From: Pseudomonadota bacterium
Lineage (GTDB): Bacteria > Myxococcota_A > UBA796 > GCA-2862545
Assembly (NCBI GenBank): GCA_005776945.1
Contig: SXOB01000053.1
Coordinates: forward strand, 62,001 to 126,000
DNA length: 64,000 bases
Direction: 5' to 3'
Part shown: positions 9,801 to 18,369 of the stretch, piece after piece
How the letters are laid out: each line of letters begins with the position of its first letter
Position numbering within the stretch: the stretch's first letter is position 1
Made by a program: the position numbers and the translations under genes
The notes under the pieces: model-generated
The model's input: the letters and a program-made list of their open reading frames with translations, nothing else
The model's database searches: none
Told to the model about the DNA's origin: nothing

Positions 9801-9903
9801 CGTTGGACCCTCATACCGTTCCCGGTTCGACGGCAGGCCACCCCTCCGACGAGATCCTACATCGTTGAGCGCGGAAGTCGAGCCGACGCGGTAGGAGATC
9901 GCG

Positions 9904-11307
9904 ATGCAATCCGGGGACCTGATCGGCGGACGCTTCGAGCTCGAAGCGGAGATCGGTGCCGGAGGTAGCGCGACGGTGTGGCGGGCACGCCACGTGCCGT
10001 CAGGCGCCGTGGTCGCCGTCAAGATGCTCCGTGTGGCCGATCCGGCCACACGAACGACGCTCCGTCGGCGTCTCGAAACCGAGGGACGCATCCTCAAACA
10101 ACTGGACCACCCCCACGTCCTCCGCATCCTTGACGTCGGCGGCGACGAGGAGATCGACTGGATTGCCACGGAGTTCGCCGAAGGTGGCAGCCTCGCGGAC
10201 ATGTTGGACAGGGAAGGCCCGCTCCCGCCCCGTTTGGCCGTTCGGTACGCGCAGGAGATCTTGGCGGCGTTGAGTGCAGCCCACGAGGCAGGCGTCATCC
10301 ACCGCGACGTCAAACCGGCGAACGTCTTGGTGGTCGGTGGAGTCACCCGGCTCGCTGATTTTGGCATCGCCATCGCCGAAGACGACTGTCGGCGCACGCG
10401 CACCGGCGTCGCGCTGGGATCGTGGGCCTATATGGCCCCCGAGCAACGGCTGGACGCGCGCTCGGTGGGGCCAACGGCCGACGTCTACGCGGCGGCCGCT
10501 ACGCTCTACCATCTGCTCACCGGCGTGATGCCCACCGACCTGTTCATGGCGGGCCGCAACAGCCCTCGCTGGGACGGCCTCGCCGACCCGCTCGTCGCCA
10601 TCCTCCGAAAGGCGACGAGCGCCATCGCCACGTCGCGCCACGCCTCGGCCTCCGCCTTTGCGCGCGCCCTCGGGGAGGTGGCCGAACGCCTTGGCCACGA
10701 GCCCCTGCCGCGCCGCGACCAAGGGGCCACCCCAACGCCAGCGTTCCGAGAGCCCACCCGCGAGCTTGTCGAGAATCGAACCACGTCCGTGGCCGACGCC
10801 GAACCCATCGTTCCGCCGCCTGACGACGAAGCGGCCACCCCGTCGCCAAGTCGCGGACTACGGCCTCTGGCCGTTGCCCTCGCCGTCGTGCTCGTCGCCG
10901 CGGGGCTCGCGATCGGCGGCCTTCGCGCGATTCGCGTCGCCCTCCCTTCGCCGGCTCCGGGGGCCGACGAGCCCATCGAAGAACGGACCGAAGTGACGGC
11001 GGTCCTTGGAACTTGGCGAGGACGTTGGAACGACCACGGCGCCACACTCGAACTTCGGCTCGACGACGACGGGAATCTCCAAGGGGAGTTGCACCTCGCG
11101 CTTGCGGATGACGCCGAAGTCGTCGTGGCCGCCACGGGCGAATGGGACGGCCAGAAGCGCATTCTCAGGTTGCACGACCTCGGCTCCTTTCCCATGGCGG
11201 GCGACTCTGTCGCCCGTCTGACGCCTGGTGCCGTCACCCTCGAAGGGCGGTACACGGCACGACAGGGGGGCGCGACGCACGACTTCGTGTTTGTCAGGGC
11301 TCCTTGA
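9904..11307 (+). CDS. Membrane-anchored Ser/Thr protein kinase (PknB-type) with extracytoplasmic beta domain
   Basis: This 467-residue Hanks-type kinase looks catalytically competent. It has the glycine loop GAGGSATVW (about 18-26), Lys40 in VVAVK, HRDVKPAN with Asp135 (133-140), DFG at 152-154, and the activation segment ending GSWAYMAPE. A linker leads to one transmembrane helix at about 320-342. The last 100 residues outside the membrane form a Trp/Gly-rich beta-type domain (GTWRGRW ... LEGRY) that could sense a ligand. ATG 9904 is preceded by GGAG at good spacing. The FHA regulator starts 11 bases downstream, suggesting a kinase-effector pair; the pseudokinase protein is divergent. Confidence 0.93.
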   Translation: MQSGDLIGGRFELEAEIGAGGSATVWRARHVPSGAVVAVKMLRVADPATRTTLRRRLETEGRILKQLDHPHVLRILDVGGDEEIDWIATEFAEGGSLADMLDREGPLPPRLAVRYAQEILAALSAAHEAGVIHRDVKPANVLVVGGVTRLADFGIAIAEDDCRRTRTGVALGSWAYMAPEQRLDARSVGPTADVYAAAATLYHLLTGVMPTDLFMAGRNSPRWDGLADPLVAILRKATSAIATSRHASASAFARALGEVAERLGHEPLPRRDQGATPTPAFREPTRELVENRTTSVADAEPIVPPPDDEAATPSPSRGLRPLAVALAVVLVAAGLAIGGLRAIRVALPSPAPGADEPIEERTEVTAVLGTWRGRWNDHGATLELRLDDDGNLQGELHLALADDAEVVVAATGEWDGQKRILRLHDLGSFPMAGDSVARLTPGAVTLEGRYTARQGGATHDFVFVRAP

Positions 11308-11318
11308 CGGGAGGCAAG

Positions 11319-12284
11319 TTGGCCACATTCGAAGTCCGGGTGCGGCATGCCACGGGCCCGGGTCCTGCCGTCCGCCTCCAACAGTCGCCGGTACGCGTCG
11401 GGCGCGGGCCAGCCAACGACATCGTGATCGACGACGACACCGTTTCCTGGCACCACGCCGAGTTCTACATCGAGGGTTCCTCGGCGATGGTCCGCGACCT
11501 CGGGAGCCGCAACGGCACCTGGCTCGGCGGCGAGCGCCTTCGGCAGCCGATTCCCGTCCCAGTCGACGCCGCCGTCAGGTTCGGCGCACGCGTCGAAGTC
11601 GTGTTGACGGCCGCCCCGTCCACGCCCGCGCCGGTGGTCATGCACCTCGAGGACACGGCCACCCATGTCCGTTGGCTCATCCGCGGCGAACGATTCACGA
11701 TCGGTTCTGACCCCAGCTGCGACCTCCGCCTTGCCGAGGGGCCAGCGCGCGCCGCCACCCTGTCGGTGACCGGCGAAAACGAGATTTGCGTTGGCACCGA
11801 CGACGCCGAGTTCATCGTCGCGCCAGGCACGCCATTTTCCGTCGCGGGACACCCGCTGCGCGTGGTGGCGACGTCGGCCGAACAGGCGCCCACCGTCGAG
11901 TTCTCCCACGCAGCCTACCCCTACGAATGCGACGCCGCCCAAGACGGACCGACGGGACCGCAGGCCCGACTGACCGACCCTACGCGAGGGCTGGACGTCC
12001 TTTACACAGGCAACCGCGGCGTGTTGCTACTGAGCCTGGCTCAGCAGCTCCAAAAGGACCGGGAGCAGGGACGCACCGACAGTGAAGAGGGCTGGATCAG
12101 CGATGCTGACGTCGCCAGCGCCATCTGGGGCGCATCCGGACGCGACGCGAACAACCTGCACGTCCTTGTCTACCGACTCCGAAAGCAACTCCAACTCGAC
12201 GGCTTTGATCCCTGGTTCATCGAGAAGCGTCACTGGGGTTTGCGCGCCCGCCTCCGCGTCGTTCGCTGCGCCGAACGGGCCTGA
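11319..12284 (+). CDS. FHA-domain transcription regulator with C-terminal winged helix
   Basis: The 321-residue protein begins at TTG 11319, with GGGAGG placed 4 bases upstream. An FHA domain covers about residues 10-90 with the diagnostic VGRG, HHAEF and SRNGTWLGG motifs, and should bind phosphothreonine. A second, degenerate FHA-like segment spans about 105-185. The C-terminus (about 215-310) resembles an OmpR-type winged helix (NLHVLVYRLRKQLQ, then a beta hairpin at WFIEKRHWGLRARL). It is probably a DNA-binding effector of the kinase just upstream. Its stop and the stop of the convergent oxidoreductase form one palindrome, TGATCA. Confidence 0.85.
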   Translation: MATFEVRVRHATGPGPAVRLQQSPVRVGRGPANDIVIDDDTVSWHHAEFYIEGSSAMVRDLGSRNGTWLGGERLRQPIPVPVDAAVRFGARVEVVLTAAPSTPAPVVMHLEDTATHVRWLIRGERFTIGSDPSCDLRLAEGPARAATLSVTGENEICVGTDDAEFIVAPGTPFSVAGHPLRVVATSAEQAPTVEFSHAAYPYECDAAQDGPTGPQARLTDPTRGLDVLYTGNRGVLLLSLAQQLQKDREQGRTDSEEGWISDADVASAIWGASGRDANNLHVLVYRLRKQLQLDGFDPWFIEKRHWGLRARLRVVRCAERA

Positions 12285-13781
12285 TCAGGCGGCCGCGGCG
12301 GCGCCAACCACGCGGGCGAGCCCCATGATCGTCGCCTGCGGATTCACGCCCAGGACGTTGGGAATCAGGCTGGCGTCCGCCACCCAGAGGCCCTGGGCCC
12401 CTCGCACCGCACCGCGCGCGTCACAGACCGACGTCGCTGGATCCGAACCCATCGTGGCGCCGCCGAAGAGGTGGCTCAAAATGACGACGTAGGCGCGCGG
12501 GTCGAGGGGCGCGTTCTCCATGAGTCCGATTTCATCCGGCGCAATTCGGTAAGGCAGGCCCGCGATGCCAGGCACGACCCATCGAGCGCCTGCCGCGAAG
12601 TGGGTGCGCGCCAACGTCGTCATTCCCGTGCGGAGGCGGACCATGTCGGCCGCGTTGAGGTCGTAGTGCACGACGCCTTGGCCCAACCACGTCGACACCC
12701 GCCCGACCGATTCCGCACGAACAGCGAGTACCCACATCGCCAGGTGGCGGATGTCGTCCATCCGCTGGACGAGCGTCCGGCCTCCCCCTGCGAGGCGCCC
12801 GATCACGAGCTCGGGAGGCAAGGAGAGACTCTCGAGTTTGAAGCCGGGCTCATCTCGGAACGCCATGCTGGACCAGCCCTGGGTGGCGCCTCGCCCCATG
12901 TCCACGACCTCATCGTACCATCCGTGAACGCCGGTGCCCGGGTGCGAACGGAAGCCGGCGCCAAGCGCCGGGTGGCGGTACCCTGAGCGATGCAAGAGCG
13001 GTGCGGTTCCCGTCACGCTGGCGGCGACCACAACACCACGCCGAGCCCGCAATCGCCACGCCCCGCCCCGCCGCCGGTCCGCGGGATGGCGAAAGTGCCC
13101 AGAAACGCCGACGGCGCGCTGGCCTTCGAAGAGAACTCGATCGGCCGGAGCGCAGCTGAGCACCCGACCTCCGCGCGCGAGCACCTCCGGAATGAGGTTC
13201 CGCTGCAAACTGCGTTTGGCGTCGTCGCGGCAGCCGTTGAGGCAATTGCCGCAGCCCGAGCACCCGCGCGTGTAGCGGTCCGTTCGATGGCTCGCGTATC
13301 CGAGCGCGCCCGCACCTCGAAGTGCGAGTTCGTTGTGTCGGCCAAGGGCGGCGTCGGGCGTCTCCTCCCAACCGAGCTCGGCGTCGACCGCATCCAGCGC
13401 GTCCGCAACCTCGCGCTCGAGCCGCTCGCCCGGCAGGCCAAACTGCCGTGACCAGTTCGCAAAAACGTCGGACGGCGGCCGCACCCGAATGGCTGAGTTG
13501 ATGACGGTGCTTCCTCCAACGGCTTCACCTTGGACGATGGGCCAAGCGGCGCGCCCGACGAGCATCGACGCACCCGTCCGAGGCATGAGGTCCCGCATGC
13601 CACCCCATGCGCTTTTCGGGTAGTCGTGAGGGTCCCGCCACGCGCCGGTCTCCACCAGGGCGACGGAACGGCCGGCGCGCGCCAAAACGAGCGCCGCATT
13701 CGCGCCCCCTGCACCACTCCCGACGACCACGTGATCGACCTCGTCGACGACCCCCTCATCCGTGAATGCGATGTGGCTCAT
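12285..13781 (-). CDS. GMC-family FAD-dependent oxidoreductase
   Basis: The 498-residue flavoprotein has an N-terminal dinucleotide loop (VVVGSGAGGANAAL, about residues 18-31) and the GMC signature region GEAVGGSTVINSAIR. Its C-terminus (GATMGSDPATSVCD ... GLWVADASLIPNVLGVNPQ) is typical of cholesterol-oxidase and long-chain alcohol oxidase branches. Cysteines 174, 177, 180 and 184 form the CxxCxxCxxxC cluster often seen in this branch. The likely reaction is oxidation of an alcohol or sterol-like substrate, with acceptor unknown. ATG 13781 overlaps the stop of the upstream 133-residue protein, making that a candidate partner subunit. Confidence 0.88.
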   Translation of the reverse strand: MSHIAFTDEGVVDEVDHVVVGSGAGGANAALVLARAGRSVALVETGAWRDPHDYPKSAWGGMRDLMPRTGASMLVGRAAWPIVQGEAVGGSTVINSAIRVRPPSDVFANWSRQFGLPGERLEREVADALDAVDAELGWEETPDAALGRHNELALRGAGALGYASHRTDRYTRGCSGCGNCLNGCRDDAKRSLQRNLIPEVLARGGRVLSCAPADRVLFEGQRAVGVSGHFRHPADRRRGGAWRLRARRGVVVAASVTGTAPLLHRSGYRHPALGAGFRSHPGTGVHGWYDEVVDMGRGATQGWSSMAFRDEPGFKLESLSLPPELVIGRLAGGGRTLVQRMDDIRHLAMWVLAVRAESVGRVSTWLGQGVVHYDLNAADMVRLRTGMTTLARTHFAAGARWVVPGIAGLPYRIAPDEIGLMENAPLDPRAYVVILSHLFGGATMGSDPATSVCDARGAVRGAQGLWVADASLIPNVLGVNPQATIMGLARVVGAAAAA

Positions 13782-14179
13782 GGGCGCCAAGTGCGCGGAT
13801 CGGCCACATCCGTCGAAACACCCCAACCTTGTCGAACGGCGGGCAATTCGCCCCACGCAAAGGCTGCGCACATCTTGAGCAGCGTGCTGCCCGCCCGCAG
13901 CAAATAGACAGGGTGGTGGCTGAACCGGTCGGCGTGTCGATCGAGCGCTTCGGCGGGCAACCAGAACGATGGCAACGGCCACCCGATGGTCGTCACCGGC
14001 GACAGGACAAAGCCCAAGCTCGACCCGACCAGGCCCAGCCACATCAACGGGCTGACCTCGGCCAACAGCCGGCCAGCCGCGCCGCGGAAGTCCACCGTCG
14101 GCCCGTTTGGCGGCGGCGGCAACAGGGCCCGTAGCACGTGGGCCACCATCACCCGGGCAAGCGCCCGGATCGGATTCAA
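13778..14179 (-). CDS. Small membrane-associated protein coupled to the GMC oxidoreductase
   Basis: This 133-residue protein has a positively charged amphipathic N-terminus followed by two hydrophobic stretches (about residues 42-62 and 92-112, the latter including LLKMCAAFAWG). Short size plus strict overlap with the GMC gene suggest an accessory or anchoring subunit, comparable in position to small subunits of other GMC dehydrogenases. I see no heme or Fe-S motif. It starts at TTG 14179, which overlaps the previous stop as TTGA. Confidence 0.6.
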   Translation of the reverse strand: MNPIRALARVMVAHVLRALLPPPPNGPTVDFRGAAGRLLAEVSPLMWLGLVGSSLGFVLSPVTTIGWPLPSFWLPAEALDRHADRFSHHPVYLLRAGSTLLKMCAAFAWGELPAVRQGWGVSTDVADPRTWRP

Positions 14180-14775
14180 GGAAGGCCGAAGGCCGCGATG
14201 TTCGGGCAGATCGTGGCGTCGAAGAACATTGTCAGGTCGCCGCGCGGCGTGCCGTCCTCGGGATCGACGGCCACAGTCGTGAACTCGCCCACGAACCGGT
14301 CCAGGCCGTCGTATCGGTCCACGCGCACCTCTCCGCCGTCGGTCGACCAGCCGACCGCGTAGCCCGTGACCGCCGGGTCATTCGGGTCGGGATGGTCGAG
14401 AAAGTGGACGATGGAGCCCGTCGATTGGCCCGCTTCAGGCGAGGCGTTCCACGCCACGGCGCCAACGGCAAGGTCTTCGACAGGGAGCGCCGAATCCTCG
14501 ACGACGATCGTCGCCGTCAGCTCCCAAAAGGTAGCCGGAAACGCCTTCTGCCACGCGATGCTGTGGCCTCGCCACGTGGGCGAATCGGCGTAGACAGCCA
14601 AGTAGTACTCGTAGAGGCGGCACGCGTTGGGCTCGCTCGACAGGAGCACCGTGATGCGGTCGCCCTCAGGGGCCTCCTCGACGTAGAACATCGACGAGCT
14701 CACCGGCGGGACCTCGCCCGCGATGGCGCCTTCCACGCGGGTGCGAGCGCAGGCCAAGGCGAGCCACATCATCAT
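14176..14775 (-). CDS. Lipoprotein of unknown function
   Basis: This 199-residue product begins MMMWLALAC, a very short lipoprotein signal with lipobox LALAC. The mature part is rich in Asp, Glu, Thr and aromatics, with alternating beta-type sequence (for example DRITVLLSS and LTATIVVED) and few Cys. The start overlaps the upstream lipoprotein stop by 4 bases and the stop overlaps the downstream small membrane protein. It therefore belongs to the GMC oxidoreductase operon. No family recognised. Confidence 0.7.
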   Translation of the reverse strand: MMMWLALACARTRVEGAIAGEVPPVSSSMFYVEEAPEGDRITVLLSSEPNACRLYEYYLAVYADSPTWRGHSIAWQKAFPATFWELTATIVVEDSALPVEDLAVGAVAWNASPEAGQSTGSIVHFLDHPDPNDPAVTGYAVGWSTDGGEVRVDRYDGLDRFVGEFTTVAVDPEDGTPRGDLTMFFDATICPNIAAFGLP

Positions 14776-15137
14776 GTTCCCGTCGCTCCCGAAGCGGTGG
14801 GGCCGCCGCCACCGCCGCCGCCAACGCAGCCTGTCCAGATCTCCGAGTAGTCGGCGATGTAGGCGCCGTCGAAGAACGCGCCGCAATCCAGATCGTAGAG
14901 CCGGTCTACCGCCTCTTCGGCCTCGTCGATGTGGTAGTCGCACGCGCCGAAACCCTCAACGAGCGCGTCATACGACACGCCGTTCTGGCGCCGGCAGTCC
15001 GCATCCCCGAAGTAAATGGCTTCATAGGTGCCCCGAGCACAGTCCTTCTGCCGGGTACAAAACGCGTCGGCGAGCGCAGCCGAGATGTCCTCCTCGTCGT
15101 AGGAGGTGCCAAAACACGCGGCGAGGAGCAGGATCAT
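14772..15137 (-). CDS. Small Cys-rich lipoprotein (tandem paralog B)
   Basis: The 121-residue product starts MILLLAACFG with lipobox LAAC at residues 5-8. The mature chain is acidic and has six further cysteines (FC, DC, DC, AC, DC, GC), probably three disulfides, then a poly-Gly/Thr tail. The Cys spacing and aromatic/acidic pattern parallel the next gene upstream, suggesting a tandem duplication. ATG 15137 overlaps the preceding stop as ATGA. It is probably an outer-membrane-tethered periplasmic or surface protein; its role is unknown. Confidence 0.7.
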   Translation of the reverse strand: MILLLAACFGTSYDEEDISAALADAFCTRQKDCARGTYEAIYFGDADCRRQNGVSYDALVEGFGACDYHIDEAEEAVDRLYDLDCGAFFDGAYIADYSEIWTGCVGGGGGGGPTASGATGT

Positions 15138-15463
15138 GCGCCCGTTTCCTGACTGAGGCAGACGTAAACGATGTCGCAGGCCAAGTTGGCCTGACCTTCG
15201 GCGTAATCCTCGCAACTCATCGAAGAAATGCGGGAGACGCACCGAGACGCCTCGCGACCGTCGTAAGTGCACCCTTGGTAAAGGGCTTCGATCGTCGCAT
15301 CGAGGTTGTCTCCCAACCGGTCGACACAATGATCGAAGTCATCGTAGACCGAGAGGAACTCGCCGGTGGTGCAGCGCTCGATGCGCTGGCACTCCGCGAC
15401 GCCGCGACGCGTCGAGTAGTCCTCTTCGGGAATCCCGCACGCGACAAGCCACAGCGCGAGCAC
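15134..15463 (-). CDS. Small Cys-rich lipoprotein (tandem paralog A)
   Basis: The likely start is GTG 15463, with GGGGAGG upstream at good spacing. It gives MLALWLVACG with a lipobox but no basic n-region. An ATG at 15532 would overlap the yqeY gene by 38 bases, so I prefer the shorter form, without certainty. The mature part has eight cysteines after the lipid-anchored one, with spacing like that of its downstream neighbour. It lies between yqeY and paralog B in the same transcription direction. Function unknown. Confidence 0.65.
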   Translation of the reverse strand: MLALWLVACGIPEEDYSTRRGVAECQRIERCTTGEFLSVYDDFDHCVDRLGDNLDATIEALYQGCTYDGREASRCVSRISSMSCEDYAEGQANLACDIVYVCLSQETGA

Positions 15464-15494
15464 GCCGCCTCCCCAGCGCGCCGCCGCTAACCCG

Positions 15495-15944
15495 TCAGCC
15501 CGCGAGCAGGCGCTCGACGACTGCCCGGGCAACCTTCATGTCGAGCGCGTCCTTGTGGGCCTTGCTCAGCGCGCCCATCACCTTGCCCATGTCGCGCGCG
15601 GAGGCAGCACCGGTTTCGGTAATCGCGGCTTTGGCCCACACTTCCGTCTGGGCCTCGGAGGCCTGCGCGGGCAAGAAGGAGGCGATCACCGCCAACTCCG
15701 CTCGCTCGGCAGCCGCCATCTCGGCGCGCCCACCGGCGTCGAAGGCCTCGATGCTCTCTTGCCGCATCTTGGCGAGTCGCCGGAGCACCTCGATGCACCG
15801 CTCGTCAGAAACCCCCGCCGCGTTGTCCACCTTCTGCGCCTCGATGAAGCCGGCGCGAATGTTCCTGAGCGCGGTGACGCGCGCGGCGTCGCGGGCCTTC
15901 ATCGCGACCGTCAACGCCGAGGACACATCTTGAAACAGGGCCAT
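15495..15944 (-). CDS. yqeY: GatB/YqeY domain protein
   Basis: The 149-residue product matches the YqeY family in length and sequence. It opens MALFQDVSSALTVAMKARD, and has the conserved ALRNI near residue 25, the Leu-rich FLPAQ segment, and the C-terminal MGKVMGAL. YqeY resembles the tRNA-binding tail of GatB and is thought to act on aminoacyl-tRNA, though its exact reaction is unsettled. GGAGG lies 5 bases before ATG 15944. It is the first gene of the chain leading to the GMC oxidoreductase, though a functional link is not evident. Confidence 0.92.
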   Translation of the reverse strand: MALFQDVSSALTVAMKARDAARVTALRNIRAGFIEAQKVDNAAGVSDERCIEVLRRLAKMRQESIEAFDAGGRAEMAAAERAELAVIASFLPAQASEAQTEVWAKAAITETGAASARDMGKVMGALSKAHKDALDMKVARAVVERLLAG

Positions 15945-15987
15945 CGGGGCCTCCAGGGCCGCCGCTAACCCGCGCCCGGCCGCCCCC

Positions 15988-16734
15988 TCAGTGGCCGAAC
16001 GTCACGGTGAATTGGTGGATCAGGTCACCCACGAACGTGTAGCCCCCCGGCAGCGGCTCCTCGTACTCCCAAACGGCGACTGGGGCGTCTAGGCTGGCAT
16101 CGAAGGGCACGTCCATTTCAGTGATGTAGAATACGGGATCCCCCTCTTCGTCAGCATCGTCGATGTCGCGGTGCGAATACCAGTCATACAAGAAGTCGCC
16201 GTCGTCGCTGAAGTAGAACGAATGGTACGCCGACCCCGCCCAGGTCTGGAACGCGTCTTTCTCCGCGTTGCAAGAGGTCAGGGCCTCGTTGAAGCCCCAC
16301 GTGCCGAGATGCACGCTCCACCGGCCGTCCGACGACTCGAACACGCCGTCGCCCTGAAGCGCGACGAGGCAGGGCGTGAGCAACAAGTGGTAGTCGAAGT
16401 ACACGTAGTAGGTCAGCGACACAGTCCTGAGGTCGCAGATGAGAGGTGGCTCCGCGTCGTTGCAATCGTTGGTCGTCGACGGCGGAGGCGGCGTGGTCAC
16501 CGGGGGCGGTGAAGGGGTGGTGCCCGCAGGTGGTGGAACCGTGGGTTCGGTGGTGTCGCAATCCGGGCTGTTCCAGCATCCGATGTCGTCACAGTCGAAG
16601 TACCCGTTCTGGTCGTCATCTGCGCCGTTGGAGCACTCGCCCGCGGCGTCACCCTCAAATGGCGTGGTCTCCTCGCCCAAAGGCTCAGGCTCAATCTCTG
16701 GATTGCAACCCGCCCAAAGCCAAATGGCTACCAT
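15988..16734 (-). CDS. Lipoprotein with Asp-rich Cys motif and Pro/Thr linker
   Basis: The 248-residue product begins MVAIWLWAGC with the lipobox ending at Cys10. Then comes an acidic calcium-site-like stretch (ECSNGADDDQNGYFDCDD) ending at WNSPDCD, resembling the short N-terminal motif found in many myxobacterial lipoproteins. A Pro/Thr linker (about 75-100) leads to a beta-rich, aromatic C-terminal domain of about 150 residues with no recognised family. ATG 16734 is chosen because it places the lipobox correctly; an upstream ATG would bury the signal. It probably sits on the outer membrane or cell surface. Confidence 0.7.
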   Translation of the reverse strand: MVAIWLWAGCNPEIEPEPLGEETTPFEGDAAGECSNGADDDQNGYFDCDDIGCWNSPDCDTTEPTVPPPAGTTPSPPPVTTPPPPSTTNDCNDAEPPLICDLRTVSLTYYVYFDYHLLLTPCLVALQGDGVFESSDGRWSVHLGTWGFNEALTSCNAEKDAFQTWAGSAYHSFYFSDDGDFLYDWYSHRDIDDADEEGDPVFYITEMDVPFDASLDAPVAVWEYEEPLPGGYTFVGDLIHQFTVTFGH

Positions 16735-16875
16735 CCCGCCCCCAAGGCACACATGATGCCCCCTCCCCCTCGCCAACGCAAGGGGTGAACGCCCACCCCG
16801 CCAGCGCCACTGGCTGGTGTGGTCGCCCGGGCTGGGCTATCTGGCGCAACCCCGCTTCGACTGAGGAGCATCCCG

Positions 16876-18369
16876 ATGAAGTCCCTTCCCGTTCTCGCCC
16901 TGCTCGCGATGCTTCCGACCACGGCGTACGCTGGAAACGAGCGTCACTTCGAATTCGGCCTCGCCGGCGGCGTGTTCTTCGCAGACGGCCTCGAAGTCCT
17001 TGGCACCGGTCCCACCGTCGTCCCGCGTATCGGCTACTTCATCGACGAGAACCTCGCGATCGAGGCGGATCTTGGCTTCCAGATCGGCAAGACTCAGCTC
17101 GCCGCCCCGGAGCCCTTCAACGAGACGGCCTTCACGCCCCGCATTGGCCTGCTCGGGCGCGTCGTCACCGAGGTCAAGGAGCACCGGAACAAGGAAGGCG
17201 ACCTCATCCCGGCCAAGGACAGCCCGGTCAACCTGTTGCTCGGCATGGGCATCGGCGTCATCGGGAAGTCTGTGGACGACGGCGGCGCCCTCGACCTGCC
17301 CACGGGCGAGAACCTCGACGTGGATTTCCTCGGAGCCTTTGGCCCCGGCCTCCTCGTGCCCGTCGGCCCGATCGGGCTGCGCACCGACCTTCGCTGCCTG
17401 TTGAGCCTTGGCACGGAGAACTTCCTCAACCACGGCGACGCCTTCCTCAACTGGGAATGGACGGCGGGCATCATGGTCGAACTGGGTGGCGACAAGGATG
17501 CGGACGACGACGGCATCGACGACGAGGTCGACAGCTGTATCGACGTCGCTGAAGACTTCGACCAATTCGAAGACGTCGATGGCTGCCCCGAGGCCGACAA
17601 TGACAAGGACGGCGTCCTCGACGCCGCCGACATGGCGCCGAACGATCCCGAGGACAAAGACGGTTTCTCCGACGAAGACGGCAAGCCTGAGCCGGACAAC
17701 GACGAGGACGGCGTTCTCGACGCCGATGACCGCTGCCCCGTCGTCAAGGGTTCCATCAAGACCGAAGGTTGCCCCGACCAGGACGACGACGGCCTCGTCG
17801 ACTCGGTCGACGAGTGCGAGACCGAGCCCGGCCCTCGTACGTCCTTCGGCTGCCCCGACGGCGACGCCGACCGGGTCCCCGATCACCGCGACGCGTGCCC
17901 GACCGAGCCGGCCGCCGCCAAGATCGACCCGATGAAGTCCGACGGTTGCCCGTCGCGCGTCTACTTCGAGGAGAACGCGCTGGTCATCACCGAGAAGATC
18001 AACTTCGCTTCCGGCAAGTCGGTCATCGACAAGAAGTCGTTCTCGCTCCTCGACGACATCGTCAAGGTTCTCGTCAAGTACCCGGGAGTCAAGAAGGTCT
18101 CCGTCGAAGGCCACACGGACTCGGATGGAATGGACGACGCGAACCTCAAGCTCAGCCAGGCCCGCGTCGAGGCCGTTGTGAAGTACCTGACCGACAAGGG
18201 AATCGATGCCGCGCGCCTGACCGCGAAGGGCTTCGGCGAGACCACTCCCATCGCCCCGACTGACACGCCCGACGGCAAGGGGCCGAACCGCCGCGTCGAG
18301 TTCAAGATCCTCGAGCAGGACATGAGCCAGGGCTTCAAGCGCAAGATGGAAGAGAAGGTCGGCAACTGA
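16876..18369 (+). CDS. OmpA-family outer-membrane protein with thrombospondin type 3 repeats
   Basis: The 497-residue product has a signal peptide (cut after residue 19, AYA). A beta-barrel-type N-terminal half ends with the LGGDKDADDDG junction. Calcium-binding type 3 repeats lie at about 215-350, with repeated DxDxDG and paired Cys. The C-terminal OmpA peptidoglycan-binding domain (about 385-490) carries VSVEGHTDSDG, LSQARVEAVVKYL and NRRVEF. It should tie the outer membrane to the cell wall. GAGGAG stands 7 bases before ATG 16876. A GC hairpin lies just after the stop, and dusA appears to begin on the overlapping CTGA. Confidence 0.93.
   Translation: MKSLPVLALLAMLPTTAYAGNERHFEFGLAGGVFFADGLEVLGTGPTVVPRIGYFIDENLAIEADLGFQIGKTQLAAPEPFNETAFTPRIGLLGRVVTEVKEHRNKEGDLIPAKDSPVNLLLGMGIGVIGKSVDDGGALDLPTGENLDVDFLGAFGPGLLVPVGPIGLRTDLRCLLSLGTENFLNHGDAFLNWEWTAGIMVELGGDKDADDDGIDDEVDSCIDVAEDFDQFEDVDGCPEADNDKDGVLDAADMAPNDPEDKDGFSDEDGKPEPDNDEDGVLDADDRCPVVKGSIKTEGCPDQDDDGLVDSVDECETEPGPRTSFGCPDGDADRVPDHRDACPTEPAAAKIDPMKSDGCPSRVYFEENALVITEKINFASGKSVIDKKSFSLLDDIVKVLVKYPGVKKVSVEGHTDSDGMDDANLKLSQARVEAVVKYLTDKGIDAARLTAKGFGETTPIAPTDTPDGKGPNRRVEFKILEQDMSQGFKRKMEEKVGN

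Noticed and set aside
13233-13260. CxxCxxCxxxC in the GMC oxidoreductase as a 4Fe-4S cluster
   Set aside because: The same Cys cluster is common in the cholesterol-oxidase-like branch of this flavoprotein family and no other ferredoxin feature is present, so an iron-sulfur claim is not supported.
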